A DNA stretch of 64,000 bases. Source: Chloroflexota bacterium (lineage in GTDB: Bacteria > Chloroflexota > Anaerolineae > CG2-30-64-16). The stretch spans positions 1 to 64,000 of the forward strand of contig JAPLHB010000166.1 in the NCBI GenBank assembly GCA_026389845.1, in the 5' to 3' direction. A program made the translations under genes and the position numbers. Each line of letters begins with the position of its first letter. Positions within the stretch are counted from its first letter, which is position 1. Shown here in pieces: positions 17,284 through 26,567 of this stretch. The notes under the pieces are model-generated. The model did not search any database. It worked only from the letters and a program-made list of their open reading frames with translations, and was not told the DNA's origin.

Positions 17284-17435
17284 ATGTACTTTGTGCGTCT
17301 ATTGGATTGTCAAGTTCGAAGGCGTAATGTGCCATCCGATGACCTGCAAGGCCGGGTTGTAACGGACTGGAACGCCAAGCAATGGCCGTGTAGTGACCAA
17401 GACTGGATCCTCCCATGATACCGTGGAGGGACACA

Positions 17436-20339
17436 ATGATGCGAAGACTACCCACAATTATATACTGGAAGAGAGCGGCGTTGCCGATCCTGGCTCTTGT
17501 ATTCGGCGTTGCACTATCGGTGGTGTTCTGGCAGACTGCTTTGGCTCAAGAACCCACTGGAGGGAAGCCTCAGGTAGTGGATCTGGTCATGCTGATAGAC
17601 AACTCTAACAGCATGTTGGGCACCCAGTGTTATACCAAGACTACAACGGTTCCTACGGACCCTGATAAAATTCGAGTTGCGGCAAGCAAGTTCGTGGTCG
17701 GGCTTATGGAGGTAAATTCCACGGTCAATGACCCATATGGGATAGGTGTGATTGGTTTTGGGCGATGGACGAATGATTACAGCGCCATCACGAAGGCGAC
17801 AGATCAGCGGTTGCGCACCAGTATTCGCGCAGAAGAGATGTGTGATACCGACTTTGTCAAGGCCTTTGATCGCGCCTACGAGATGTTCAAGGCCGCGAGC
17901 ACTTTCTCCGATCCGCAGCGCAGACCGGTCGTCCTGCTTTTGACGGATGCTGCGCTGAATGAATATCCTACCTACCCGATCACCTATCCGGGCGGGCAGA
18001 CGGAGTTTCTTGCTAAACTAAGGGCGAGTCTGAAGGCTTTGCGTAACGGCCGCAACGGCGATCCGTTGACTTACCCCACAGCGATCTATGTTGTCACGAT
18101 CAATGCAACACCTGGAGATCAAGCGCGGTGGGAGCAGGAACTTCTGACGGGGCCTGATGACGCCTATATTCCTATCAATGGAATTAGGGATCTGGTCACC
18201 CGTTTCCATGATGTCGCAGCCCAAAGGCTACTCGGGTATCGGCCAAGCTCACCCAAAGATCTCAGCTCTGCCGGGATAAAGGATTTGGTCGTTCCACCAT
18301 ATTTGCGTCGCGTTACCTTCTCCATGTTCAAGACCTCACAGGATGTCTCGATGCAAATCACCCGACCGAGCGGCGAAGTATTGGCGGCTTCGGACGCGGA
18401 TGTGAAGCATTCGGGCGGTGGCACTGCTGATCTGGATGAATTCTACGCCGTGGATCGGCCGGCTCCTGGCACTTGGAAAGTTATTACTACTTCGGGTGCG
18501 GGGAATAACAGTGTTACCCTATGGCAGGACGAGCTCCCGCTTCGCTTGGAATTACAGGACGCGCAGACTATTCGTCCTGCGAACAGTCCTTTGTTGCTAA
18601 CTGTCAAGGTCGTTGATGATGATCGCGGTGGCGCGCCGGTCCGCCTTGAAAGTAAGTACCCCATACAAGTGCAGGTGCAGATCACCGGACAAGACCAACC
18701 AGTTCGTGCCCTTACCGTTCAAGAGTCTCAGAAGTCCGATGAGGGAATCTACGAGGTTCGTTACGATCAGCCACTAGGGATAGGGGAATATACTCTTGGG
18801 CTGGCGGCATACTGGCGAGACGAGAAGGGTGAGTCTCGATCATTGCTTCCGCCCATTACTGAGACGATTCGCCTGGCGACATTTCCCGTGCTCGCCTCCG
18901 TAGATATCGTGCCCAACGTTACCGAGGTGGGTCAAAGCGCGCACCTGGAAGTCAAGACTCAGGGCGGCAACCTGGCGCAGAATCTGACCGCGATTGCCAG
19001 GGTGACAGATCAAGTCGGCGCAGAGATCCGGTCTGTGGTGCTTGCCAGCAAGGGCGCGGATGTCTTCTCGGCTGATCTGACCGATCTACCTGTTGGGGCC
19101 TACAAAGTCAAAGTTGTGATCCAGGGGCAGGTCGGCATCCCTGCGCTCAAGGGCGGCCAAACACTGTTGGGGTTTGGCCAACAAGGGCAAATCAACCGGT
19201 CTGCCAGTTTGGCAGTCCGCGGTCCTGCGCCTGTGATCACCAGCGTGCAGGTCTCGCCGTCTGATATCATTGATGCTAAGACGCCGGTCAGTGTACGGGT
19301 GACAACTCTGCGAGCTGAGTCGGCGCAGGAACTGATCGTATCTGCACTTGTGAACAGGGAGCCGGCCACTCAACTGGTTCGCGAGTCGCCGAATGTCTTC
19401 AAGGGTGACCTGGGAACATTCCAGCCCAGTTCCAATCCTTACACGGTGACGGTGCGTCTGGTGGGCAAACTCGCAATTCCCGCACTGCCCGGCGAGCCGG
19501 CCAGGAGCGAGGACTTCGGTCAGGGGGGGGAGATCAGCCGTTCAGCGACTTTTTGGGTCAATCGCGAAGCGCCTGATGTCCGTGTTAGTGAGTTTGTTCT
19601 GTCACCTGCAAATCCCGATGAGAAGGCGACGCTCCGTGCTGAAGCCAAGCTCAGCGATTGGCAGCGGGTGGATGATCTTCGCATCGCAGTCCTGGTCTCG
19701 GATGATGCCGGCACGATCGTTCGCACGGTAGAGATGACTCGCACCAAGAACGATCAGTTCAGTGGCGTTGTGGGCTTGTTGGACCAGGGAGTTTATAGCG
19801 CAACTCTGCATTTTTCTGGTATCGTCGAAGTGCGAATGGCCGATGGCGCGATTCGGCAGCTTCCGATCAACGCAGACAGCAGTCGGGATGTGTCGCTGCC
19901 CTTGAGCATCCGCCAGTGGTGGATGAACAAGTGGATGCCGCTGATGATTGGCGCAGGGATTGTTTTGGGGATTGGTCTCCTGACGCTGGCAGTGAAGCTG
20001 ATTTTCTTCCCAACCCCCGCAGTGATCGGTACACTGGAGGTGATGGAGCCGGAAGACAAACGTGGCAAGAAGTTTCACCTCGACGATTACGGGGGACGTG
20101 TCGTCACCATTGGCTCGGGTGGTGATGTAATGTTGGACGGCCTCGACACTGTCGCGGCCCGGTTGAAAGGTCAGCGCGAAGGACGCAACACCTATCTGCC
20201 GCCACTGATAAAGAGCGCTGGCGCCCTGGTCACAATGGACAATATGCCGGCCGATGACCGGCAAGGCGTCTCGATCCCGGATGACAATCAGGATCACGAG
20301 ATTGTTGTCGGACATTACCGGCTACGCTACAGCTTCTAG
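17436..20339 (+). CDS. Membrane-anchored VWA-domain protein with Ig-like repeats
   Basis: A 967-residue protein with an N-terminal signal/anchor (about 8-40) and a von Willebrand A domain with an intact MIDAS (DNSNS, 55-59; TDA after VLLL). A long extracytoplasmic region of beta-sandwich repeats follows, then a membrane helix (about 830-860) and a 110-residue cytoplasmic tail. Repeats end in similar strings (INRSASLAV, ISRSATFWV, SRDVSLPL). The tail (VVTIGSGGDVMLDG...) faintly resembles an FHA-like fold. The start is the ATG at 17436 after GGAGG. It lies 18 bp upstream of the tubulin-like gene, so it could transmit an external or protein-binding signal to it. Confidence 0.8.
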   Translation: MMRRLPTIIYWKRAALPILALVFGVALSVVFWQTALAQEPTGGKPQVVDLVMLIDNSNSMLGTQCYTKTTTVPTDPDKIRVAASKFVVGLMEVNSTVNDPYGIGVIGFGRWTNDYSAITKATDQRLRTSIRAEEMCDTDFVKAFDRAYEMFKAASTFSDPQRRPVVLLLTDAALNEYPTYPITYPGGQTEFLAKLRASLKALRNGRNGDPLTYPTAIYVVTINATPGDQARWEQELLTGPDDAYIPINGIRDLVTRFHDVAAQRLLGYRPSSPKDLSSAGIKDLVVPPYLRRVTFSMFKTSQDVSMQITRPSGEVLAASDADVKHSGGGTADLDEFYAVDRPAPGTWKVITTSGAGNNSVTLWQDELPLRLELQDAQTIRPANSPLLLTVKVVDDDRGGAPVRLESKYPIQVQVQITGQDQPVRALTVQESQKSDEGIYEVRYDQPLGIGEYTLGLAAYWRDEKGESRSLLPPITETIRLATFPVLASVDIVPNVTEVGQSAHLEVKTQGGNLAQNLTAIARVTDQVGAEIRSVVLASKGADVFSADLTDLPVGAYKVKVVIQGQVGIPALKGGQTLLGFGQQGQINRSASLAVRGPAPVITSVQVSPSDIIDAKTPVSVRVTTLRAESAQELIVSALVNREPATQLVRESPNVFKGDLGTFQPSSNPYTVTVRLVGKLAIPALPGEPARSEDFGQGGEISRSATFWVNREAPDVRVSEFVLSPANPDEKATLRAEAKLSDWQRVDDLRIAVLVSDDAGTIVRTVEMTRTKNDQFSGVVGLLDQGVYSATLHFSGIVEVRMADGAIRQLPINADSSRDVSLPLSIRQWWMNKWMPLMIGAGIVLGIGLLTLAVKLIFFPTPAVIGTLEVMEPEDKRGKKFHLDDYGGRVVTIGSGGDVMLDGLDTVAARLKGQREGRNTYLPPLIKSAGALVTMDNMPADDRQGVSIPDDNQDHEIVVGHYRLRYSF

Positions 20340-20357
20340 CACACAAGGAGGAATGTC

Positions 20358-23288
20358 ATGGCTGACACAGGTTCGATCGCTGAAGATACCCGTCAGGAGG
20401 AATTGATCCCCACGATCATCATCGGTCTGGGCGGCACGGGCAAGGTTGCGCTTGCTCGTTTGAAAGCGCGTTTCTATCAGCGCTTCAACGGACGGTTGCC
20501 CGCAACAGTACGCCTGCTTTGCCTCGACATTGATCCCAAGGAGGAACTCGGTCGGGTGGATGGCCAAATGGTCAAGCTCGGCACTGAGGAATTTCTGGAT
20601 CTGGGCAATGTCAACGTCAGCGACATCAAGCGCGAGCTGGCAGCGAATCATTTTCCGGAGATAGATGCCTGGTTCGACCGGAAGATCGCGCTGGCCGAGA
20701 GCAATCTGCGCAAAGGCGCTCAGCAGAACCGCCAATTGGGCCGGTTGGCGTTGTTCTGGCGTCTGGAAGAAGTCAAGCAGGCGCTCACGAACGCGATCGG
20801 GCATGTCACCCGGCTGGGACTGACTGCCGAAGCTGGCCGTCCCGACACTGCTCGCCCGGTAGAGGTGAATGTCTTCATCATCTCGTCCATCTGTGGCGGC
20901 ACGGGCAGCGGCATGTTGATTGATGTGGCCTACGTGATCAAGGACCTGTTCGAGCGCCGCGGCATGGGTGATCTGGTGTCAGTCATCGGCGTGTTGGTCT
21001 CGCCGTTGGTATTCCGCACAGCTAACCAGGACAATATCCAGCCGAATGCCTTCGCGGCTCTGCAAGAGTTGGACTACTTCATGACCAGGCGGGCCGAGAA
21101 GACCGCGAAGCGGTTGGGTGAACCGGCACAGATCAACTATCCAAGCGGTTACCAGGTTGACTGCCATGAGCGGCCGTTCAAGATCTGCTATCTGATTGAT
21201 GCGGTTGCCAGCAGCGGGCGCGCCCTGGAGGGAATCGAGAACCTGGCGCCGATGTTGATTGACGGCATCTTCCTGCAGGTAGGCTCTCGCCTGGGGGCGA
21301 GCGCGGCTTCGCTGATCAACAACGTCAAGTCCCTCAATGCGCCAGAGCGACGGACGGTCTACAGCAGCTTTGGGGTGGCCTCATTGATCTTTCCCGCCGG
21401 CCAGATTATTGACATCTGCGCCGACCGTGTGGCGCGCGAGGTACTGACCGAGGGTCTATTGCGGGAGCCGTTGGAGGCGGTCAAGCAGGATCTGGCGATT
21501 CAAGTCAATCGTTTCCTCGATGATAAGGAATTCGATCAGATGCGGTTGCTTCAACGCCTGCGGCAGAAGGATAACAAGCCCCTCATCGGCCGGCTTAAGG
21601 AAGATGACCGGTTACGCGATAACCGGTTGCGGAAGGTGGACAAGGAACAGATGTTCGTCCATGTGACCGGTCGCGTGGAGGATCTGTCTTCGGAGGCCGG
21701 GGCGATCACCGCCCGGCATCTGGATCTTCAGCAACAGACGATCATCGCTGATTTCCTGCAACTTCCCAAGGAGGGGCGGAAAACCCTGGCAGGTCGGGTC
21801 CAGGAAATTACCAATGATCGGCAGTTGGGACTGCCTCACGCCATCATCTTCTTAACCCGGCTGCGCTCCCGGTTGGAGGAGATTTGGGAAGATCTGGGCC
21901 GGAGCAGCAATACCGCCCAGGGTGACCGAACGAAAACGCAACAACGCCGGCAGGTCGCGCAGGAGGCCTTTGAGCGCGATCACAAGGCGGCGCTCAAGCC
22001 ACTCTCCTTCCGTAACTCGGAAAAGGCTCGCGAAGAGTACATCGGGGCAGCTCAGACCTACCTCGATCGCGAACTCGAATACAATTCACTGGCGCGGGCC
22101 AGGCAGGTCGTCTCCACGCTGATGAATAGCGCCGCGGACTTGTTAGAGCGGTTGAACTTGTTGCGCGACAACTTGACCTGGGCTGCCGATAGCTACCTGC
22201 AGGAGCATGAGAATCTGGCGCGACGCGCCCTGATGGGTCTGGACGTGGTGCGGCGCAAACCCATCATTGACCCGGTGAAGGATCTTGACGGTTTGTACAA
22301 TCACTTCCATGCGGATGCTCGCTTCCGAACCTTAGGCGACCTGCAGGGCATGGAACGTGGTTTGTGGGGGTTGGTGGGCCAGCGACGCGAGGCCATTGCT
22401 GAGTTGGTGTTTGGCCTCGCCCAGAAAGCGTTCGAACCCATCAGCCAGATTCGTCTTGAGGATGTTATTTTGGAGAAGGCGGGCATTACCGAACCAGATA
22501 AGCGCCGGGTGCTGCCGAGGAATCTGCTTCTGGCCGAAACAGAAAAGTACGAACCCGCCCGCTGGCTGGAGACGTTGCGCGCCAACGCCGACTTCTTCTG
22601 GAACTACAATGAGGCGATGGAGCGCGGCCGCGATCAGAATGCCGAACGGATCATGATCACCGGTGTGCGCGACACGCAGAACACGATCTTCGCCAACATT
22701 GCAACCAAGCAGGGCGAGGGATTGGCCTCTACCGATGACCCGCAGTTGATGACCGTCCTGCAGATGATCCACGGGTTCATGTTTGACTCGATGTCGCAAT
22801 ATCGGACCTACCAGGAGTCCTACAAACGTTCCCGTCGCCGCGGCGATGCTGTCTATGTCTTCCCGGAGTTCAACCTGGGCGATAACGATACCCGCAGGCT
22901 GTTTATCCGTGCTCATGCCTACGGCACGTTGTTTGCCAAGGAAGCCAAGGGCCGTGGGTTGATCGCCTGGAACTGGGAAGGGAATGAGGGACAGTATGTG
23001 ATCATTCCTGCGGCTGATGGTGACAAACCGGTGATTCTGGGCGATGGCACCCTCAAGGAAGCGCTTCGGCACTTTGCGCGCCAACCGGCCTTACAGGCTA
23101 AGGTGCTCGAGCGCGTGGAGGCTGTGGAACGGAGCATGCGTCCCCAGAAGGCCGAATTCGTGACTCAGATCGAGAAGTTTGCCAAGGAATTCCCCGGTCA
23201 GTTGGACGCCGACGAGCAGCAGATGTGGGGTGAAGAGCTGTTGACACTGCTGGGGGCTTTCACGCGGGACTTCGTGATTAAGCCGTAA
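20358..23288 (+). CDS. Tubulin/FtsZ-like protein, canonical nucleotide loop
   Basis: A 976-residue protein of the tubulin-like family found in diverse bacteria. It has a Rossmann-type opening (TIIIGLGGTGKVAL, 19-32) and the tubulin signature GGTGSGM at 180-186 in IISSICGGTGSGMLIDV. The remaining 700 residues are largely helical and much longer than FtsZ. Proteins with this loop bind GTP and may polymerise. AGGAGG precedes the ATG. Its neighbours are a VWA membrane protein and a second tubulin-like protein. A related family was proposed by Makarova and Koonin to belong to a membrane-remodelling system with VWA proteins; assignment here is by resemblance. Confidence 0.85.
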   Translation: MADTGSIAEDTRQEELIPTIIIGLGGTGKVALARLKARFYQRFNGRLPATVRLLCLDIDPKEELGRVDGQMVKLGTEEFLDLGNVNVSDIKRELAANHFPEIDAWFDRKIALAESNLRKGAQQNRQLGRLALFWRLEEVKQALTNAIGHVTRLGLTAEAGRPDTARPVEVNVFIISSICGGTGSGMLIDVAYVIKDLFERRGMGDLVSVIGVLVSPLVFRTANQDNIQPNAFAALQELDYFMTRRAEKTAKRLGEPAQINYPSGYQVDCHERPFKICYLIDAVASSGRALEGIENLAPMLIDGIFLQVGSRLGASAASLINNVKSLNAPERRTVYSSFGVASLIFPAGQIIDICADRVAREVLTEGLLREPLEAVKQDLAIQVNRFLDDKEFDQMRLLQRLRQKDNKPLIGRLKEDDRLRDNRLRKVDKEQMFVHVTGRVEDLSSEAGAITARHLDLQQQTIIADFLQLPKEGRKTLAGRVQEITNDRQLGLPHAIIFLTRLRSRLEEIWEDLGRSSNTAQGDRTKTQQRRQVAQEAFERDHKAALKPLSFRNSEKAREEYIGAAQTYLDRELEYNSLARARQVVSTLMNSAADLLERLNLLRDNLTWAADSYLQEHENLARRALMGLDVVRRKPIIDPVKDLDGLYNHFHADARFRTLGDLQGMERGLWGLVGQRREAIAELVFGLAQKAFEPISQIRLEDVILEKAGITEPDKRRVLPRNLLLAETEKYEPARWLETLRANADFFWNYNEAMERGRDQNAERIMITGVRDTQNTIFANIATKQGEGLASTDDPQLMTVLQMIHGFMFDSMSQYRTYQESYKRSRRRGDAVYVFPEFNLGDNDTRRLFIRAHAYGTLFAKEAKGRGLIAWNWEGNEGQYVIIPAADGDKPVILGDGTLKEALRHFARQPALQAKVLERVEAVERSMRPQKAEFVTQIEKFAKEFPGQLDADEQQMWGEELLTLLGAFTRDFVIKP

Positions 23289-23302
23289 CCCGTATTCACG
23301 GG

Positions 23303-23345
23303 TGTATGCATGGGTGGATCGCAGATTCGTCCACCCATGCATACA
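23303..23345 (+). terminator. 16-bp perfect hairpin between the two tubulin-like genes
   Basis: The arms TGTATGCATGGGTGGA (23303-23318) and its reverse complement (23330-23345) have an 11-base loop, followed by GGGTTTTG. It could be a partial terminator or an mRNA processing/stability element that sets different expression levels of the two genes. The hairpin rules out the longer reading-frame start at 23310. Confidence 0.55.
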
Positions 23346-23375
23346 TGGGTTTTGTCAATCGAGAGAGGTCACTCC

Positions 23376-26300
23376 ATGCAACGCCCCATTCAGCGCACCC
23401 TGGTACTCGGCGTGGGACCGTCTGGACGTTCGGTCGTGGAAAACCTGCACGTGATCCTCGAAGAGCGTTATCCGGGCGGTGTGCCGTACGTGGGATTCCT
23501 GGCCCTGGATCTCAGCCAAGACGCCAATGCACCGGCGGGTGGCCCCAATGTGTTTGCACCTCACGAGCACGTCGAGCGGCTGCCGCTGGCCGGCATGGTG
23601 GACTTCGTTACCCAGACTTCGGCCGTGAAGAGCATGGTCCCGGCGGGGGTGGCGGTTGATTACGAGCTTGGCCCGCAATCCAAGATGCTCAACACGCGCC
23701 TGGGAGCCAATCTCCTCTTTCAGCGCCAGGCCACCCGGGGCATCGCACAGAGTGTCCGCTTGGCCGTGGAAGAAAACCTGTTGCGCCTTTTCAACCCACC
23801 GGCCGAGTGGAGCAGCCGCAACGATTTCGCGCCCGGCACCGGTACCACGGTTGCCGTCTATGTGGTTGCTTCGGCGGCCGAGGCCTATGGCGGCGGCATG
23901 TTGGTGGATCTGATGTACTTGATGCAGTCTCTGGGGCATGTGACTGATCGCACCTGGCATCTGGAGACCAACGGTGTTCTCTTGCTATTTGACGCGCAAA
24001 CTGATGGGAACGCCCCGCTTTCGTCCGTGGGCCAGGCTCACGTGTATGCGACGCTGCAAGAAGTTGATCGTCTCTATGCGGGCGGGCCGTATGTCAATCA
24101 GCACCTTGAGATTCAATCTGATGCTGAACCGTTCAACCACAGTTGTTTCTTAGTTGACCTGGAGAACGAAGTCAGTTACTCGCTGCAGACCGCGGCAAAC
24201 AGTCGCGCGATGTTGGCTGAATGGCTGCATCAGATGATTGTTGACCCTCCGGCCGCGGCGGCTAATCCTCCGAAGGTTGGACTCACTGATGAGGGTCTCC
24301 AAGCGCCAGGGGTTTGGAAGTATTCGGCGTTGGGACTTGCGCGCCAGGCGATGCATACCAAAGCGATTTACGACTATTATACCAGTCGCCTGGGGGCCGC
24401 GCTGCTCAGCCCCGGCGGCTTGTTAACCGATACTGTGGACGAACGCCGGATCACGGCCGAGGTCGAAGAGTTCGAGCGCCAGCCTGAGGGTCAGGCTGGT
24501 GAACCGGAAAACAACCTGGACGCCGAATCATTACTAAAGGCTCACCAGTCTCTTCGACAGTGTCGTGTTTCACTGGACGAACTCACTGAACGACGGCTCA
24601 ACAGTGAGCCGCCTTCCAGGGCGAGGCCACTCAATCAGACCGAAAGATGCATCACCGATGACCTCGAGCAACAGACAAATGGCTTGTTGAACTACCAGCG
24701 GGCGATCGCATCCAGGCTGGAGCGGGACGTGCTCCCCATTTTCCGCGAGCGCCTGACGCTGCAAACCTGGAAGATCGTGGACGAACGCCGGGTTGGCGGG
24801 CTGGCATCGGCCCGACGTTTCCTGGGACGTATTGATGAGCGCCTGGCGGATCAACTGGCGCGCGTGGGGCAACGAGGTGACTCGCCAGACAGGGAGTTCG
24901 GCAGAGCCGAGGCGGCCGCGCAACAGGCCGCGCAAGCTGCCCAAGAGGCTCTGAAAAACCGGCCCAACGCCCGGCCATTGCTCAGACGCATTGGCCTGCT
25001 GTCGCTCTTGATCTTGCTGGTGGCGTCCTCGTACTACTGTTTTACGCGCTCCGTCTGGGATTACTTCACGCTGTTGATGCAACTCGCCGTCAGCGGGCTT
25101 GAGACGTTGGTGCGGTTCTATCTGATCCCCGTTTGGGTGGTGTTGGTGATCCTCGTCGTGTTACTCATCCTGGTGCGTCGCCGGCAGGCCGAGGCCGAAC
25201 CGGACGGCCCTCCGATGGGCTTGCGGGAATCCCTCCGCTGGTTGGGAGCGGCGATCGAGGTGCTTTTCTGGCTGGCTGTCTTCACCGCATCTACGGGGGG
25301 CGTCTACTGGTTGACACGGGATGTGGTGCCAGACCCGGCATATAACTTGCTGGTTCTGGTCGGCACTATCGGAATTCTCAAGATCTTCGTGTGGGATGAT
25401 CTGGTGGGCCTCTGGCGTTCGGGAGCGCCCAAGCGCGGCACGAAGGAGTGGCAGGGGGGGGAGCCGCCAGATTATAACCTGCCCCGTTGGTATGAGCTTG
25501 TGGTCGCCCTGATCCTGCTCTTCGCCGTTGTGTTCGTGTGTCTGTGGGCGGCGGCGAGTCTGTCCACTGCGGATCTGGCGATCTGGCATCTCATCGCAAT
25601 GGGATTCCTCGTGGCCGTGCTGCTGATCTTCTGGACGTGGTACGACATCGGTGCGATCAGGCACAAAGCGGGTTTATGGGTGATGGCGCGCAATCACCTG
25701 GCCAGGCTGGCCGTAGATCGTTATAAGACAACGGCGGTGATGGCCTTCTACAAGGAAGCGCGCGGGATCATCCAATCGCTGCAGGCAGAGGTTGATGGTT
25801 TCCAGAAGCACCTAGAGGAGGTCGGCGCTGAACTGACCAGGCAGCAGGTGGGTTGCGCTTTGGCTTACGAAGACCTCTCAGTCAGTGGCTTTACCCATCC
25901 GGTGTTGCGTTGGGAGCGCGTGGAACAGATCTTCGGCCAGGTGATCCGATCGCCGTTGGACGAAGTCGCACGGGAGGTCAAGCCCGGCGAGCCACCCGCT
26001 CTGCTCAAGATACCCTCTGGCGGTTACTCTACAGCGGCGCGGCTATCGGATTGGTGCAAGCGCGATGCGACGGCCATCTGTCGCGACCTGGCGGCCCACG
26101 TGGCGCAGCGATTTGCTCCCTTCTGGCAAGAGCGAAGTCTGGCGCAACTCCTGGTTCCCAGCGGGGCGGATGGCCAGTCCACCCAACGAATGCTGGAGCA
26201 GGAACTGGCGTGGATCATGGGGCGAGCGTCCAAGCCGTACTGGCGCTACTACGGACGTGAAGGCACCCTCGCGATCCACGTCGGCGTAGCTGATCTGGAT

Positions 26301-26510
26301 GATGTCAACCTGCGGCGGGCCATAGACGCCTACACCCCCCGGCTGGGCGCCGTACCTGACATCTTTCCGATTGACAGCCGGCACGTGATGACCTGCATGA
26401 GTTTTCGCTACAATCTACCGCTGAAGTTGATCCGTTCGGTGCAAGAGTGCCAGACGGCGTACGAGCACTGCGCGGACAAAGCAACGCTGCATGGCCCTGC
26501 GTATTCCTGA
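23376..26510 (+). CDS. Second tubulin-like protein, degenerate loop, multiple membrane helices
   Basis: A 1044-residue relative of the preceding protein. It opens with TLVLGVGPSGRSVVENL, and VYVVASAAEAYGGGMLVDLMYLM aligns with the signature region of its neighbour, but GGTGSG has become EAYGGG (169-174). Nucleotide binding is therefore doubtful. About six hydrophobic helices lie between residues 540 and 760, absent from ordinary tubulins. A cytoplasmic C-terminal domain of about 280 residues follows. The start at 23376 follows GAGAGGTC. A plausible role is a membrane anchor or non-hydrolysing partner for the canonical protein, by inference only. Confidence 0.75.
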   Translation: MQRPIQRTLVLGVGPSGRSVVENLHVILEERYPGGVPYVGFLALDLSQDANAPAGGPNVFAPHEHVERLPLAGMVDFVTQTSAVKSMVPAGVAVDYELGPQSKMLNTRLGANLLFQRQATRGIAQSVRLAVEENLLRLFNPPAEWSSRNDFAPGTGTTVAVYVVASAAEAYGGGMLVDLMYLMQSLGHVTDRTWHLETNGVLLLFDAQTDGNAPLSSVGQAHVYATLQEVDRLYAGGPYVNQHLEIQSDAEPFNHSCFLVDLENEVSYSLQTAANSRAMLAEWLHQMIVDPPAAAANPPKVGLTDEGLQAPGVWKYSALGLARQAMHTKAIYDYYTSRLGAALLSPGGLLTDTVDERRITAEVEEFERQPEGQAGEPENNLDAESLLKAHQSLRQCRVSLDELTERRLNSEPPSRARPLNQTERCITDDLEQQTNGLLNYQRAIASRLERDVLPIFRERLTLQTWKIVDERRVGGLASARRFLGRIDERLADQLARVGQRGDSPDREFGRAEAAAQQAAQAAQEALKNRPNARPLLRRIGLLSLLILLVASSYYCFTRSVWDYFTLLMQLAVSGLETLVRFYLIPVWVVLVILVVLLILVRRRQAEAEPDGPPMGLRESLRWLGAAIEVLFWLAVFTASTGGVYWLTRDVVPDPAYNLLVLVGTIGILKIFVWDDLVGLWRSGAPKRGTKEWQGGEPPDYNLPRWYELVVALILLFAVVFVCLWAAASLSTADLAIWHLIAMGFLVAVLLIFWTWYDIGAIRHKAGLWVMARNHLARLAVDRYKTTAVMAFYKEARGIIQSLQAEVDGFQKHLEEVGAELTRQQVGCALAYEDLSVSGFTHPVLRWERVEQIFGQVIRSPLDEVAREVKPGEPPALLKIPSGGYSTAARLSDWCKRDATAICRDLAAHVAQRFAPFWQERSLAQLLVPSGADGQSTQRMLEQELAWIMGRASKPYWRYYGREGTLAIHVGVADLDDVNLRRAIDAYTPRLGAVPDIFPIDSRHVMTCMSFRYNLPLKLIRSVQECQTAYEHCADKATLHGPAYS

Positions 26511-26567
26511 GCGGTCGCAGATGATATCTGAGGCGCCGCGGGCGTTGGTTGTCTTGGGAGCCGGATT

